NCBI GenBank assembly: GCA_013420905.1
Contig: JAAXNY010000001.1
Span: 6,324,001-6,388,000 of the forward strand
DNA: 64,000 nt
Direction: 5' to 3'
Source: Collybia mongolica
Taxonomy: Eukaryota > Basidiomycota > Agaricomycetes > Agaricales > Clitocybaceae
Shown: positions 9,655 through 22,258 of the stretch, one piece after another
Numbering within the stretch: position 1 is the stretch's first letter
Layout: every line of letters begins with the position of its first letter
Translations under genes and position numbers: made by a program
The notes under the pieces: generated by a model
What the model saw: the letters and a program-made list of their open reading frames with translations, nothing else
Database searches by the model: none
What the model was told of the DNA's origin: nothing

Positions 9655-10833
9655 AGGTCTAGGAGTAGTAGCAATTTCAATTGTGCCTGTTAGCCTTGTA
9701 TTTGCTGAGATATGCATCATCTATATTGTGGGAATTTCATTAATATTGTTTGTTTGGCCAGATGTTGGCAAAGTAATATACAGATGATATTCATTTGTAA
9801 TATGTAGTAAAAAGGTTGTTGTTGATAATGTGATTTGGAAGGGTACAAACAACTACAAATACACATAAACATACATGTAATGTATTCCTTTACAATATGT
9901 AGTAGTAGCATGTCCATCAGCTTTGTATTTGCTGAGATAAGTGTCATCTATATTGTGGGAAATTTCTTTAGTGTTATTGTTTGTTTGGCCAGATGTGTGG
10001 TGAAATGATATGCATACAGTATTCATTTACAATATGTAGCAAGAAATTTGTTGTCAACGAGCTTTAGAAAAATACAAACAAATACAAACACATACAAACA
10101 TATATATGAGGTACTACTTCACCATATCTAACACTAGCAATTTAAATTACATCCATAGGCCTTGTTGTTGTTGAGATATGTAATGATTTATATTGTGGGA
10201 AGTTTGATGGTATTGTTTGTTTGGCTAGCTGTGTGGCAAAGTCATATACAAACTTGATATTCATTTGTAACATGCTTGTAGTGAGAGAGCTGCTTTTGAT
10301 CATGATGTTTGAAGGTGTACAAACAAATACAAAGACATATAAATATCTACATTGGGTATCCCCTCACCATATCTAGCAGTAGCAATTTAAATTGCATCCA
10401 TAGGTCTTGTCATTCTTGAGATATGCAATATTTTGTATTGTGGGAAAAGTTTGACCCAAAGCGGAACAAGCTTCTTGTAATCGTGCTTATGCAGTGGGCA
10501 GTTATTAATTAATTCTTGAGATATCCCAAGGAAAAGACCAATCAACTCGAATTTATATTATTAAATGCAGCCCATGTTAGCAGTTGCCTTTTTTGCTCGA
10601 AATCCGCGCGTCGGCTAATTTCAATTCCCACAGTTAGAAAAATATTTCCACGACTACAAAGTCTTACTGATGTACTTCAAAATGTTTACTGATCATATTC
10701 TAATGAAATCTCGGAACACTTCAAACTTACTAACCGTGGGAAAAACAATACTGGATCTTGTTGGGTACGCTGAATTTTCCCCGCAAACCCAGGATGATGA
10801 ACAAGTTACTTATGTAAACATAAGGACTTGTAA
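9655..10833 (+). repeat. Family B 3' region with about 235-bp degenerate tandem units
   Basis: Four units begin near 9668, 9905, 10133 and 10378. Each carries, in diverged form, TAGCAATTTAAATTGCATCC, GAGATATGCAAT, TATTGTGGGAA and TTGTTTGGCTAGCTGTGTGG. The last unit runs into the family B 3' end: hairpin CTTATGTAAACATAAG at 10809-10824, then GACTTGTAA ending at 10833. No protein is encoded. Confidence 0.75.
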
Positions 10834-10885
10834 CTCAATGACTAAACCTGACTCATAATGACACTGCTGACTCAATCAATGACCA

Positions 10886-11834
10886 ACGCTTCTTGATCTT
10901 TTACCACCACCATCTGATCATGGGAATTTGTCCCTCCTGCACTAGGTCATCCCTAAACTACCTAACACCTCATCCCTAATCAAGATCACCTTTCATCAGA
11001 CCACTCTTTTGGCCTGGGCCACTATCCTTTTACACCATATCCAAATTTTTAACTTATCAGAGCTGATCCTGACTATCTGCAGGGTCATCTCATCTTGCCT
11101 GTACTAGGGGCTTCACTAATCTGTTCACATCCACCTTATCAACTACCAGGCCACACGAGGACACCACAACTCTTGTACTCTGCTTTGCGCAGATCCTTAG
11201 GGAGCATCACCGCCAACATTTTTGACAATTTTTTCATACTTGCTTAACCACTACACCCAAATACAAAAGGAGGAAGGGGTCTGGCCCCTGATCAGCTACT
11301 GTCCCTGCACAGAGCACACCTCTTGGGGAGAATGCCAGTTTATTGTCCAATGGTGGGATTTGGCAGCCTCATTTTTGAGGGGAGTCATTGCTTTGGGAGA
11401 GTGGTGTGGAACAGGGGGGCAAGTAATAGGGGGACTCAGGAGAGGGGGAGCAGGTTTGAGGTATGGGTTGTTCATTTAGATTGGACAATTATCTTTGACA
11501 CTGGGGGGGGGGTAATGGGTTTCCAGGGTGACCTGAAAATACCAGGGGGGGAGTGGAACAGGGTACCAATGTGAAGGGAGGGGACCATGCCCCAACAAGT
11601 GAAGGCAAACCTTTAAGGCATTGGGAGGTTCAGACATGGTACAGTACAATACTGTTGGACTACAGGTATCCTCGTTCTAGACCTGTAATATGACCTGGAG
11701 AGCAACTTAGTGTACAGCTCCACCCTGATGGCCCACTACAGATTACTTAGTGGTAATAGGTATTTATGCCCGCATGTAGCTGGGTCAAACCCACATGCGC
11801 TTGATATTATTATATGATCCAAAAAAAAAAAAAA
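10886..11834 (+). mobile_element. Non-autonomous retroposon, about 950 bp, with poly(A) tail
   Basis: It starts near GCTTCTTGATCTTTTACCAC and ends ATTATTATATGATCC followed by 14 A. A second copy in inverse, at 37745-40322, has a 15-bp target duplication. There is no convincing ORF. The poly(A) end and duplication point to LINE-type reverse transcription. It is too long for a typical SINE. No clear duplication is visible around this copy, and the 5' limit may be up to 50 bp earlier. Confidence 0.75.
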
Positions 11835-11835
11835 T

Positions 11836-12994
11836 AAGACTGTCCCCAACTTTGTTGGAGGTTCATTGCCCAGATGTGACAGAGGAGATAGAGACTATTA
11901 CTGTGCTACAATGTTAACACTGTTCAAACCATGGAGAAATGGGGCTGACCTAAAGGCAGAAGACTACTCCTGGGATGAGACATTCAATGAACATAAATTT
12001 ACAGATACACAAATATTACTTATGAAAAACTTCAACATTAGATATGAATGTAATGATGCCAGATATGACTACTCTGCTCAACTGAAGAAAGGGGGTATTC
12101 CCAGTGACACCTTCCCAGAGTGGATGAATACAGATGTCATAAATGAAATCAATAATGATGATACTGATTTCTATGAGGGTGCTGATTTTGGAGATGATGA
12201 GAATACAGACAGAGAACACCTTGACCACAACAGATATGTACATTGGGCTGGGCAAAATTGGAAAAAGCAAGTACTATGAAATGGAAGCAACTAGAATTGG
12301 AGTCAAAGAAGCTGGCTGGCTTGATAAATCACCCAATGGAATCAGCCAAGTCAACAAGGTCTTTCTTCAACCAGAGATCATACAGTCTGGTGCCCAATGG
12401 AAAGCAGCTGTAGGTGACAAGAGGCAGGAGGTACTAGCTAAAAGAAATAGGCACATTCCAGATAACAAACATTTTGGAAACCATGAACTAGATCCAAATG
12501 AAAATGATGTCAATATTGTTGACCAGTCCTATCTGACCAAAGAGTTCAAAATAAAAGAGAAAGCAGTGCACAGGACTATGCAAGCAACTGTAGACAAGTT
12601 TAAGTTGAATAATGAGCAAGAAAGAGCATTTAGAATTATAGCCAATCATGCAGTAGGTCCAAAGACAGAACAGCTTAAGATGTACTTGGGTGGCATGGGT
12701 GGAACTGGAAAGTCAAGGGTGATCCAAGCCCTGATCTATTTCTTTAAACAAAGAAATGAGTTCCACAGATTCATTGCACTTGGGCCAACTGGAACATCAG
12801 CTGCTTTGCTAAATGGCTCAACCTATCATTCATTTCTGGGGATTTCTATGACTGGTACCAAAAATGCAGCTAGTGTAGCACAGGTCAAAGCCAGATTAGA
12901 TGGGGTTGATTATATATTTATTGATGAAGTTTCAATGCTAGCATGTCATGATATGTACAGAATCTCTGCACAGTTAGCCAATGCCTTGAATGTG
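11836..12994 (+). pseudogene. Helitron helicase pseudogene, first part
   Basis: The translation starts TVPNFVGG, then DRDYYCATMLTLFKPWR and NFNIRYECNDARYDYSAQLK, the conserved segment that precedes the PIF1 helicase in Helitron Rep-helicases. A single-base frameshift lies near 12265. The helicase follows, with Walker A GGMGGTGKS, a GPTGTSA motif and Walker B FIDEVSM. The Rep endonuclease part upstream is absent; the retroposon at 10886-11834 sits there. The coding sequence stops exactly at a family A insertion and resumes at 13928. Confidence 0.88.
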
Positions 12995-13927
12995 TTACGA
13001 GTTCTTTAGTTTACTAAAGACAAGTTCTTTATCAACCCAGTTTTCGGGCAGAAAGGTGATTCATTTATTCATTCATTGATTCATATTTCAACACTATGGG
13101 AAAATATTTCCATAATGGGTTTTTTCTTCTCTTATAGCTTTTTACAGCATTTCTCCACAAATACAAAGTATTGTGACATAATTTGCATGTATTTGGGATG
13201 CTTACATAATGCTTTTGATGATGCCATCAAAATTATGCATATCTAATATTTCAAAGCATCACATTTCAAAATTTATTTTGTGATTTTCTCCATAACCAGT
13301 AAAGCTATTAACTTTGTTTTTATATGTTTGGAATGTACAAACATGGCTCTACAATTTCCTTGTTGAGCACATTTTTCCCACGGTCTATTTTGAGCGAAAT
13401 ATTAGAAATGTCCAGATTCAGCTAGTTTTGAAGGTCTGTGTGTTATGCCAGGGGTGAACAAACATCTTATAACAATGATGACCCTTACCAAACATGACCC
13501 TTGTGGGAAATTATCCTAAACATTGGAATAATCAACAACTACTACTATATTTACCTGAAACACAAAGAGGATTGATTTCTCTATTTATTGACACATGTCA
13601 CATGGTCTATTCCACCACATAAGTATAACAAATACATGACAACAATCTGAATGCTCATTTAGTGTCCATGATCCTGGGAAAAAGTTAGTTCTGATGGTTT
13701 TTGTGTTTTCTCCATAACCAGGCAAGCTATGGCATTGGGCTTTGTGCACAGGCATTGCTTGTTTACTTTGTAATATTTTCCCATGGTCACATGACCTCCA
13801 TAAACTATCACCTACATTGTTTCTAGTCAGTTACAACTTCCTGAATGTGGAATGGACTTATTTCTCCTAAGAAAAGAAATAAAGAACAAGTACCTGCCAC
13901 ACAGTGTATTGGCCTACTCCACCCAAG
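12995..13927 (-). repeat. Family A repeat (copy 2) inserted in the helicase gene
   Basis: On the minus strand it starts CTTGGGTGGAGTAGGCC and ends with hairpin TCTTTAGTAAACTAAAGA and ACTCGTAA. Removing it joins LANALNV to FDLPFGGMNMIFAGDF in frame with no base gained or lost, so the insertion made no target duplication. It also carries an extra short internal duplication (TCTCCATAACCAG) near 13706. Confidence 0.9.
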
Positions 13928-16230
13928 TTTGACTTACCATTTGGTGGAATGAACATGATTTTTGCTGGTGATTTTGCTCAACTTCCACCAGTAGGTGGCT
14001 CATCTCTATACACTAAACATGTTGGAACCCAACTTCATTCTAGTCTCAAGTTAGCTGGCCAACAAGCATCTATTGGAAAAGCCATTTGGCATCAGGTCAC
14101 AACAGTAGTAATTCTCAGAGAGAATATGAGACAGAAGACCCAGTCACCTGAAGATGCATTTTTAAGAAAGGCTTTGGTAAACATGAGATATGGCAAATGT
14201 ACCTCTGAGGATATCCAATTTCTAAGAACACTGCAGGCTGGAAAGAGGCCTGGTCAGCCTAATGTTGCCAAGAAAGAGTTTAGAAATGTTTCTATCATAT
14301 GTGGAAGGCATACTCAGAAGGATGAAATCAATAAGCTAGGGTGTCAAAGATTTGCTGATGAAACTGGCCAGAAACTGACTAATTTCTATTCTGTTGACAG
14401 GTGGGGAAAGGAGACTGATCCTGCCACCAAAGAGAAATGGGGAAAGTCCAAAAATGCACCTAAGGCCAAGCATGCTTCAAATGAAATTGACTTTAAGGAC
14501 CAAACTGAAATATGGAAAGTTAGACATGGATCTACTGAGAACTTTGCTGGAAAACTCTCACTCTGTCTTGGAATGCCAGTGATGATAAGGAACAATGATG
14601 CAACTGAGTTGTGCATAACCAAAGGCCAGGAAGGAATTGTTGTAGGATGGCAGTCAGAAAAAGGTTCTCATCGAAAACATATCCTGGACACCTTGTTTGT
14701 GGAGCTCATCAATCCTGCAAAAGATATACAGATACCAGGCTTGCCCAAAAATGTAGTTCCTCTGATCAAGGGCACAAAGACTATAACATGTATATTTTCT
14801 AGTGATGTAAAAGAATCTATTGAAAGACAACAAGTGTGGGTGTTACCCAACTTTGCAATGACTGATTATGCTGCTCAAGGAAAGACTAGACCTTATAATG
14901 TAGTACATTTGAACAGCTGCTTCTCACATATGTCTTACTACACCTGCCTATCCAGAAGTGCAAGTGCAGCTGGAATAATCATCCTTCAGGGATTTGAACC
15001 TAGCATAATTACTAGAGGGTGTTCTGGGTATCTTAGGCAAGAATTCAGAGAGCATGAAATCTTGGATGATATTACTAGACTTAGATATGAAAGCCTACTA
15101 CCCAAAAATATTGAAGGAAACCTAAGAAATAGTCTTATCACAGAGTACCAAAACTGGAAAGGCACAGAACATGTCCCAGACAAAGTTGATAATGCTCTGA
15201 AGTGGTCATCTAATGATCCTATGCATTTATTACCTGTTGTCACTGATAGTCCATGGCAGATTATAAAAAAGGAAAATACTAGGAATGAGAAAACCCTCAA
15301 AACTACCTCTGCTTTTGTACCTGCTACAGGAAGTATCTCTGTGTCAAAAAAGCGAAAAATGGATGAAGATAATAATGAAATGTCTCCTATAAAAAGGAAA
15401 CTAGCCAAATCTCATACTTTCCAGATCCAACCACCACTTGGATTATCTTGGGATAAAGATAACTACAGCTGCTCATATGATAGTTTGTTTGTTATCCTTT
15501 ATGATATTTGGAAACATAACCCAGACCAGTGGACTGAGAATCTGCATGATGTTAATAGCACATATACTGACTTGTTGGTAGAAGGTTTCAATGAAATCCA
15601 TCTTGGCCAGTCCTTAGAATGTGTCAGAGATAATGTTAGACAGTTATTACATAACAACTACCCTGATATATTTCCTCTTGGACATGAAGGTGCCAGTATT
15701 GGACAGTAGCTTATCATCTCCTCAAACCAAGAGGCTAGAATGCTACATCTCAAGTTGTATGTACTAAGTGCAACTATGAAGGTATGGAAGTGGATGAAAG
15801 ACATGCATATGCTGTACATGCTATTGATTCAACTCCAGGATCTACCCAAAAATGGATAACTTCATTTGAATATCCAGTAGCATATACATAGCCAGAATGC
15901 TTATGTCCCATAGTAAAGCAGCTTCAGTACCACTACATTGCAAACATTCTGGCACTTGAGTATCCTTACACCAATATAGAGACCAGCCACAAGATCAAAT
16001 TTTTGGTAGATGAAAAGTGCACCACACTCTATCTGAGGGGGGTTGTGTATCATGGAGAAAATCACTTTACCCCCAGAATAATTTCTAGCAAAGGCAAAAT
16101 ATGGTACTATGATGGGATGCTCACTGAACAAGTATCTATTGAGGACAGAAGTTTAAGGGATTTATATGATAATGACTTGAGAAGGTATCAGAACAGAGAT
16201 TTAGTAGTAGCTGTATATGCTCAAAAATAA
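13928..16230 (+). pseudogene. Helitron helicase pseudogene, second part, with C-terminal cysteine-peptidase-like domain
   Basis: It continues PIF1 with AGDFAQLPPVGG, VVILRENMRQ and, near the end of the helicase, MTDYAAQGKTRP and HMSYYTCLSRSAS. After a charged linker comes a domain starting LGLSWDKDNYSCSYDSLF. It passes through VCTKCNYEG and ends LYLRGVVYHGENHFTPRII with WYYDG. The Cys in YSCSYDS and the His in ENHF look like a papain-fold peptidase pair of the USP/OTU kind. A frameshift lies near 15709 and a stop near 15890, so the gene is dead. Known basidiomycete Helitron proteins carry similar C-terminal peptidase-like domains. Confidence 0.8.
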
Positions 16231-16659
16231 TATTTATATGAAAATAACTTGTACTGTGCTGGGGTGGGAAGTGGGCCACCTAAGCAAAAGCGGCGATTTC
16301 CTTGAGTAGAATAACACTGTTGAGTGATTTGGTAGGCTAGGATGGTAGACTGGTATCCTAGGAAGCTCGTTCTTGATAATTGTAATTTTAGAGGATGTTG
16401 CTGTTGCGCTATGAATATTTTTGCAGGACAACTACCAAAACAGGAAAACCAATGAACTGGGCTGGGCATGGGAACTGTTCTCATCCCCTGCAACCTCAAC
16501 TTCGCCATGCCATCCTGAATGATCTACAGCAGCATCGCCCTTCAAACTTTGGAGTCATATTAATTGGTGTGTATTCTATCACTATTTCAAGCTTTTGTGG
16601 TATCTGATGGTTTTCCATGCCTAGGATTTTGACATCTCAGTAGATCTGCCTAGGTCTCC
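16231..16659. other. Unassigned DNA between Helitron and pogo remnants
   Basis: Only short ORFs. A possible intron-like stretch (GTGTGTATTC...CCTAG, about 16568-16625) is visible, but nothing recognisable is encoded. It may hold the pogo 3' end. Confidence 0.4.
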
Positions 16660-17064
16660 ATCTAACCAGATTGCGCCATCAATAGCATCTCAACACCAGT
16701 GTCTTGTGCATCCAAGCCATCCTCCATTACCCCAGGTACCAAGTTGATGCCAGTTTCAGGACCCATATCCTGTTCCCGTTCACCTCTTTTGTGCAGAGCT
16801 TCTGGCTCACATTGTCCTCCTCCGACACTTGTGTCACTCAAAGCCTCAATCTCTCTCACATCTCGAGTCTCAGGAGGATGTTGGAGCATATGCAGGTGAG
16901 GACCACTCAGGAGGTTGATTCTGCTCTTGCTGAGCTGCCTCCTCACAGCATCCTTGAATTACCCGAATGGAACACTGGCAACGTGATCTAGGGATTGGAA
17001 TCTCTGCTTTGCTCTCGGAGCATGAGTCAGAGCTGCTCTTTGATGATTCAGTCATCCTGGATGT
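16660..17064 (-). pseudogene. Pogo transposase pseudogene, C-terminal tail
   Basis: It continues the minus-strand pogo coding region across the Copia-2 insertion: before Copia-2 the gene reads SDLGLETS, and after it RMTESSKSSSDSCSESKAEI, then a Glu/Gln-rich tail. A frame change near 16930 gives the likely last part (EIEALSDTSVGGG...). The Ser/Glu-rich C-terminal tail fits fungal pogo/DDE_1 proteins. Confidence 0.6.
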
Positions 17065-17310
17065 TGTTAGAATCTAGATATGATACTCTCAGTCGCGTAT
17101 AGTGGAATGACTGACTTCCATTAACACTGTACCTAGATATGATACTCTAAGTACATTCTAGGTTAGTGATAATGTAGGAAACGCTTAGGAGATGTTGCAC
17201 ATACCTCAGTTGCGTATAGTGGAACGACTGAGGTTAGAACAACATCTGTCGGGGGAATATAGGATGTGTTTTACGTAAGGTTGGACGGATCACGTGGTGG
17301 TATTCCAACA
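17065..17310 (-). mobile_element. 3' LTR of Copia-2
   Basis: TGTTAGAATC...ATTCCAACA. Compared with the 5' LTR it has four differences, each a CG versus TG change, in both directions. Confidence 0.97.
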
Positions 17311-17370
17311 CTCCTCCTCACCACGAGAAGAGGTATCATAAGCTAGAGAACTCCTCCTCGCACGGACAAT

Positions 17371-20300
17371 CTATCGAAGGCCCATTAGAGCCCAGAATCT
17401 TAGGAAAGTGGGACGGGGAAGAGGTATAGTGAAAGCATTGGCGAGATTGTCGTGCGACGGCACGCGCACAATCGAGACAGTGTTGTCTTCAACGCGCTCA
17501 CAGATGAAGTGGTAACAAACATCAATGTGTTTGCTGCAGGCATGGTTTGTTGGATCATTAGCTAAAACAATAGCACCATTGTTGTCACAGTAGAGTGGGG
17601 TTGGTAACGAGCCCAAGAGGCCGATTTCTTGGAGAAGTTGTCGAAGCCAAAGGCTTTCACAGCAAGTTTCGCTGATGGCGATGTATTCTGCTTCTGTAGA
17701 GGATATAGAGACAGTCTTCTGTTTGCGTGCACACCAAGAGAACAGCGCCCCTCCAAGAGAGAAGCAGTATCCCATGCTGGATTGACGTGTATCTGGACAG
17801 TTGCCATGTGATGAGTCCGAGAATCCAACAAGAGCAATCTTAGGGTCACCCCCAAGTACAAGGGATAGCTCACAAGAACCCTTTAGGTAACGAACAACCC
17901 GAATTGCAGCGGCCCAATGGGAGCGGCGATAACAATCTAGGAATTGAGTGAGTTTGGAGATGGCATAGGCAATGTCAGGCCGAGATCCAATCGCCAGATA
18001 CATAAGGGATCCCACCAAGGAAAGGTAGGGTAACGATGCGAGATTGGTCTGTGCTTCAGGGGACAGAAGTTCATTAGGGGGAGGGCGCCAAAGCTTGGTA
18101 TTCTCATCCATGGGGGTGCCAATGGGATCAGCATCGGACTGACCAAATTGTGCAACAATGCGGTCAATGAGAGCCATCTGTGAGAGCAAGATAGTACGAT
18201 TAGCGCGATTTCTAGTCATGGCGATGCCAACACAGAATGTTGCTTCACCGAGGTCGGATATCGACCACAGGGTATGGAGCTGTCGTTTGAATAAGTCGAT
18301 CTCAGCTGCAGAGCTTCCGGCAATCAAAAAATCATCAACATGTACAGCAGCCAGAATGATGTTCTCACCGCGCTTGCGGTAGAATAGGCAGGGGTCGCTT
18401 GCAAGACGTTTGAAGCCCCACGATAACATGGCTTTGTTCATTGTCTTGTTCCAAATGTGGCCGCTTTGTTTCATACCATAGAGGCCTTGTTTTAGCTCCC
18501 ATACCCAGTCCTCTTTACCAGCTTCGGGGAATCCCTCAGGCTGTTCCATCCATTGAGCCTCTTTGGCAGTCAGAAGCCCATACAGGAAAGCCATTTTGAT
18601 GTCAACTTGATGCACATCCCAGTTCATGGAAGTAGCGTTGTGGAGGAGAATACAAATTGACTCCATACGCGCGGTAGGGGAAGTGGTTTCTTGGTAATCC
18701 TGGCCAAAGACTTGCAGGAATCCTTTGACACAGAGCTGCGCCTTGTATTGGACAGGTTTGGACTTTTCGTTCCGCTTCAAACGGAAGACCCACTTGTTCT
18801 TCAAAATTTTTCGGCCAGCAGGAATGGATGTTCTTGGGACAAGTTTGTATACACCCATTTCACGTAGCCCAGCAAGTTCTTCATGGATGCCTTTTAACCA
18901 GGAATCATGGTCAGATGAGTCAAGTGCAGCCTTGAGAGTGGACGGGTCATCAGTGGTGTCATCAGGAGAGAACAATGCAGCAAAAATTTCCTGAAGCAAA
19001 GCTATTTCATCTTCAGATGCAAATGGAAGTTGCGACAAGAGCGAGGGTCCAGCAGGAGGTATGCCCCCATCATGGAAGTTGGGCAGCTCCTCCTGAAGTG
19101 CGGCATGAAGTTCAAGAACTTGGCGACAATGATCATCTTTGGCGAGGGTACGCTCCTCCTTAAGTTGCCTAGCACTTGCGTGCGAGTCCTCGGAGGCACG
19201 AGAGAGGCAGTCAACAAAGGGAACGCCAAGGGCGGCAGCACGGCGCTCACTAGGAGCCGGGGTACGAGCAGATCGGCATTGCATGGGGACAGGGGAGGGC
19301 GTGAGACATATGTCAGAGCCATGATGTGGAGCAGAGGAAGGAAGAGGGTCAGGGGAGAGCGAGGCAGGCACGCTGACAGGATCGACCGGCGTTAGGATTG
19401 GGGGCAAAGGAGTAGATGCATCATAAGGTGCAGAGGTAGGTGCATCATCATCCATCTCCTCCCCAATGGTAACATGTGGGACTCTTGCAGGAGCAGGGAG
19501 GCCGTGAATGATGCACCCTGGGTACAAAGGCTGGGAGATATCGTCTTTTCGCTCAATAAACTTAACATGGAATGACTCAATAACCTTTTGTGATGCTCAG
19601 TGGTAGCAGCGATAGGCTTTAGTGTTGGTAGAGTAACCAACGAGCACGCATTCATGGGAACGTGGCGAGATTTTTGGGTTGGTGGTTTGCACCAGGACGA
19701 AAGCACGCGAGCCGATTTCTCGCAGGTGACTCAAGTCAGGCTTAACGCCAAACCAGGCTTCGTAAGGTGTCATTCCAATTGTTCGAGAGGGTGTACGTGC
19801 AGATAGATAGCCAGATGTCCAGCAAAATTCATCCCAACGGTTTGGTGGGAGGTCTGTTTGTATGCGCATAGCACGTGCTTTGTTCATGATTGTGAGGTGC
19901 ATGCATTTGACGCGGCCGATGTGGGATGAGGTGTAAGGCGCGGTGTATTGGTGATTGTACCCATGTAAATCGCACCAAGCAGTCATTTTGCCAGACTTCA
20001 GCTCACCATTATTGGTATGGATGACGCCAATCTTCTCTTTTGATTCAGACTCAGCCTGAAGGGCCCAAGCTTTGAGAGTGGGTAACGCGTCGGATTTATG
20101 TTTAAGTAAAAAGGTCCAAGGAAAACTCATGTGATCATCGACCACATTCATGACATATTGATTACCCGTAGCAGAGACCACAGCCTCAGGCCCTGTGAGA
20201 TCGACCCAAACAACTCCAAGCTTCCACTTCGCATGCTCCCCAGACCACACCTTCGGGATAGGGTTTTTCACCTGCTTCCCAAGGATGCAATGGTCACATT

Positions 20301-22155
20301 TAGGAGGTGACATGGAGAGGTCAACAGGCATACCTAAAGCCATTCCTTTTGTAGCCATGTCATACACCGATTGGTAATTTGTGTGACCCAGGCGACGGTG
20401 CCAGGTGTCAAGCGTCGGGGTTCGCAATTGACCAACATATGCATGCTCAACAGAAAGCTTTGAGCAGTTAAGCTTGTAGAGGTTCTTGGCAGGCAAACGT
20501 GAACCAGAGGCGATGAAAGAACCAGAGGTCTTGCGCAGGAAGACATTCAGGGAGTCGAAAGACACAACACAGCGTAGGGAGTCTGTGAGACATGCAATGG
20601 AGAGCAAGCAAACGGTTGAGGAAGGGATGAATAGCACATTATCCAGAGTAATGGTCGTGCCCTTGGCAATGACAAGCTTGATAGAACCTATGCCAACAGC
20701 AGTGATGGAAGAACCACCCACACCCTTGACGGAACGATTTGATATGGGGTAAAGCAAAATGAAGTCGGACCGATTGGGTGATATATGCGTGGTACAAGCG
20801 CTGTCAAGAAGGAAAGGCGAGGAGTCCAAGGAAATTTCCGTACGGCGAGTTGACGAAGTGATAGGGGCTATACTGACAGCAGCAAGATCGACAACATCCC
20901 GATGATTCGTGCTCCAGTCAACAGAAGCTTTCAGCTCATCGTGAAGTGCCAGCCAGGCGTACTCAAAGACATCCGCGGCAGACATGGAGTCCGCAACAGT
21001 AGGGTGCAGTGAAGATACATCATCAGTGGCTAAAGCAGAGAAATGAGCATTGCTGGGGGGGGCAGGAGCATCAGGCATAGCACCAGGTGTCGAAGACAGG
21101 AAATATGCACGGCCAGTTGCACTGTCGACAATAAAGGCTTGATTAGAGTGATCACGAAGAACAGTGGGACCAGATGTAGGTTTTGGCTTGGTGGCATGCG
21201 GGATAGTCTGTCTGTTTTGCGGCTCGGTCTTTCCTGTTTTGTTGGAATTATCATTCCGTCGTTTTGAAAGTCAGGCGGCCTGGGCTTCATCCACTGATTT
21301 CCCAGCCATCCCACCACCAACGCGCACACAATATTCAACCTCATGTCCAGACCGTTTGCAGTTGGTGCATATCGACAAGCTACGACGCGAACCAGAGCTA
21401 CGAGCTATTAGGGCTTCTGGAGGTACCGCAACGGACTTCGCAGCATCAGCAGCAATGATTTGTTGTTCAGTATCCAGACGCGCAATAATGTTGCCGGGAC
21501 CAAAGGGGTTCGTGGAAGAAGAGGTGGCGAGGCCATTAGCAACAGCGTCACAGACGCCATGTAGCTCGGTTGGAGATAGTGCCAGGAGCATGAGGATGCA
21601 CAAGAATTTCTCAGCGGTAGGTGCACCCATGTCCCAAATCCGACGGTTTAGGTCATGAAGCTTCGTCATTGTCTCGGAGAACGGCGTAGTCAGGGAGTAA
21701 CGAACTTGGAGCGCCTCTTGGATTAAGGTAACTTGGGAAATTGGACCTTGTAATTTGTGATGGCCCTTAAGGGTAGTCCACATGGAAATGGCAGAAGGGC
21801 ATTTTTCGATGAATTCAAGCTCAGGTGTTGCACATTTTGTGTAGATATATGTGCGAACGGCAGTGTCGTTGATGGAGTAATTTGTATGTGCGCGCGGTTC
21901 AAAAGCGGGATCCAGTTCATATGCTGTGCCGTCAAGGTGGCGGTCAAGTCCCGAAGATAACTGGAGAACGCGTAGAACGCAGTTGCTCCAAGAGTGCCAG
22001 TTGTCGGCAATCTTGTCCAAAACAGGCTCGGTACCCCAATAACCTTCCTTTATAGATATGAGTGGCACGGAAGGATGAGACAAATCCGATTGTAGAGGCA
22101 TGACAGTAACAGCGCGTTGCGCAGGAGGGGTGGTTGGAGACGCTGGAGTAGACAT
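17371..22155 (-). pseudogene. Copia-2 gag-pol, one frame broken by two TGA stops
   Basis: I chose ATG at 22155 (MSTPASPTTPP). A single frame runs to 17371, about 1,595 codons. Order: gag with knuckle CTNCKRSGHEVEYC; protease (LLDSACTTHIS); integrase zinc segment (HRRLGHTNY...CDHCILGK); integrase core; RT (HVDDFLIAG in place of the usual YVDD); RNase H (SISSTEAEYIA); end NAFTIPLPRP. TGA stops at 21271-21273 and 19597-19599 both fit CGA to TGA. In integrase the second Asp is Asn (20011-20013) and the catalytic Glu is Lys (19906-19908), each a G-to-A change after C. The protein is therefore dead. Confidence 0.93.
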
Positions 22156-22242
22156 CGTATCGCAGTGCAAATCACGAGCTTATGCTTATGAAATCTGTGA
22201 GAAGTCCACTAGGTGGGGTAGTTATCGAGGAGAATAGAGACC

Positions 22243-22258
22243 AACGGGGCCCATAACC
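22243..22258 (-). promoter_or_regulatory. Copia-2 primer-binding site
   Basis: GGTTATGGGCCCCGTT follows the 5' LTR directly on the minus strand. It is the same half-tRNA-Met type motif as in Copia-1 and is known from Drosophila copia. Confidence 0.75.

Noticed and set aside
11222..11574. Two overlapping Gly/Trp-rich ORFs in the 950-bp retroposon
   Set aside because: Frames are not preserved as such in the second copy and show no motif.
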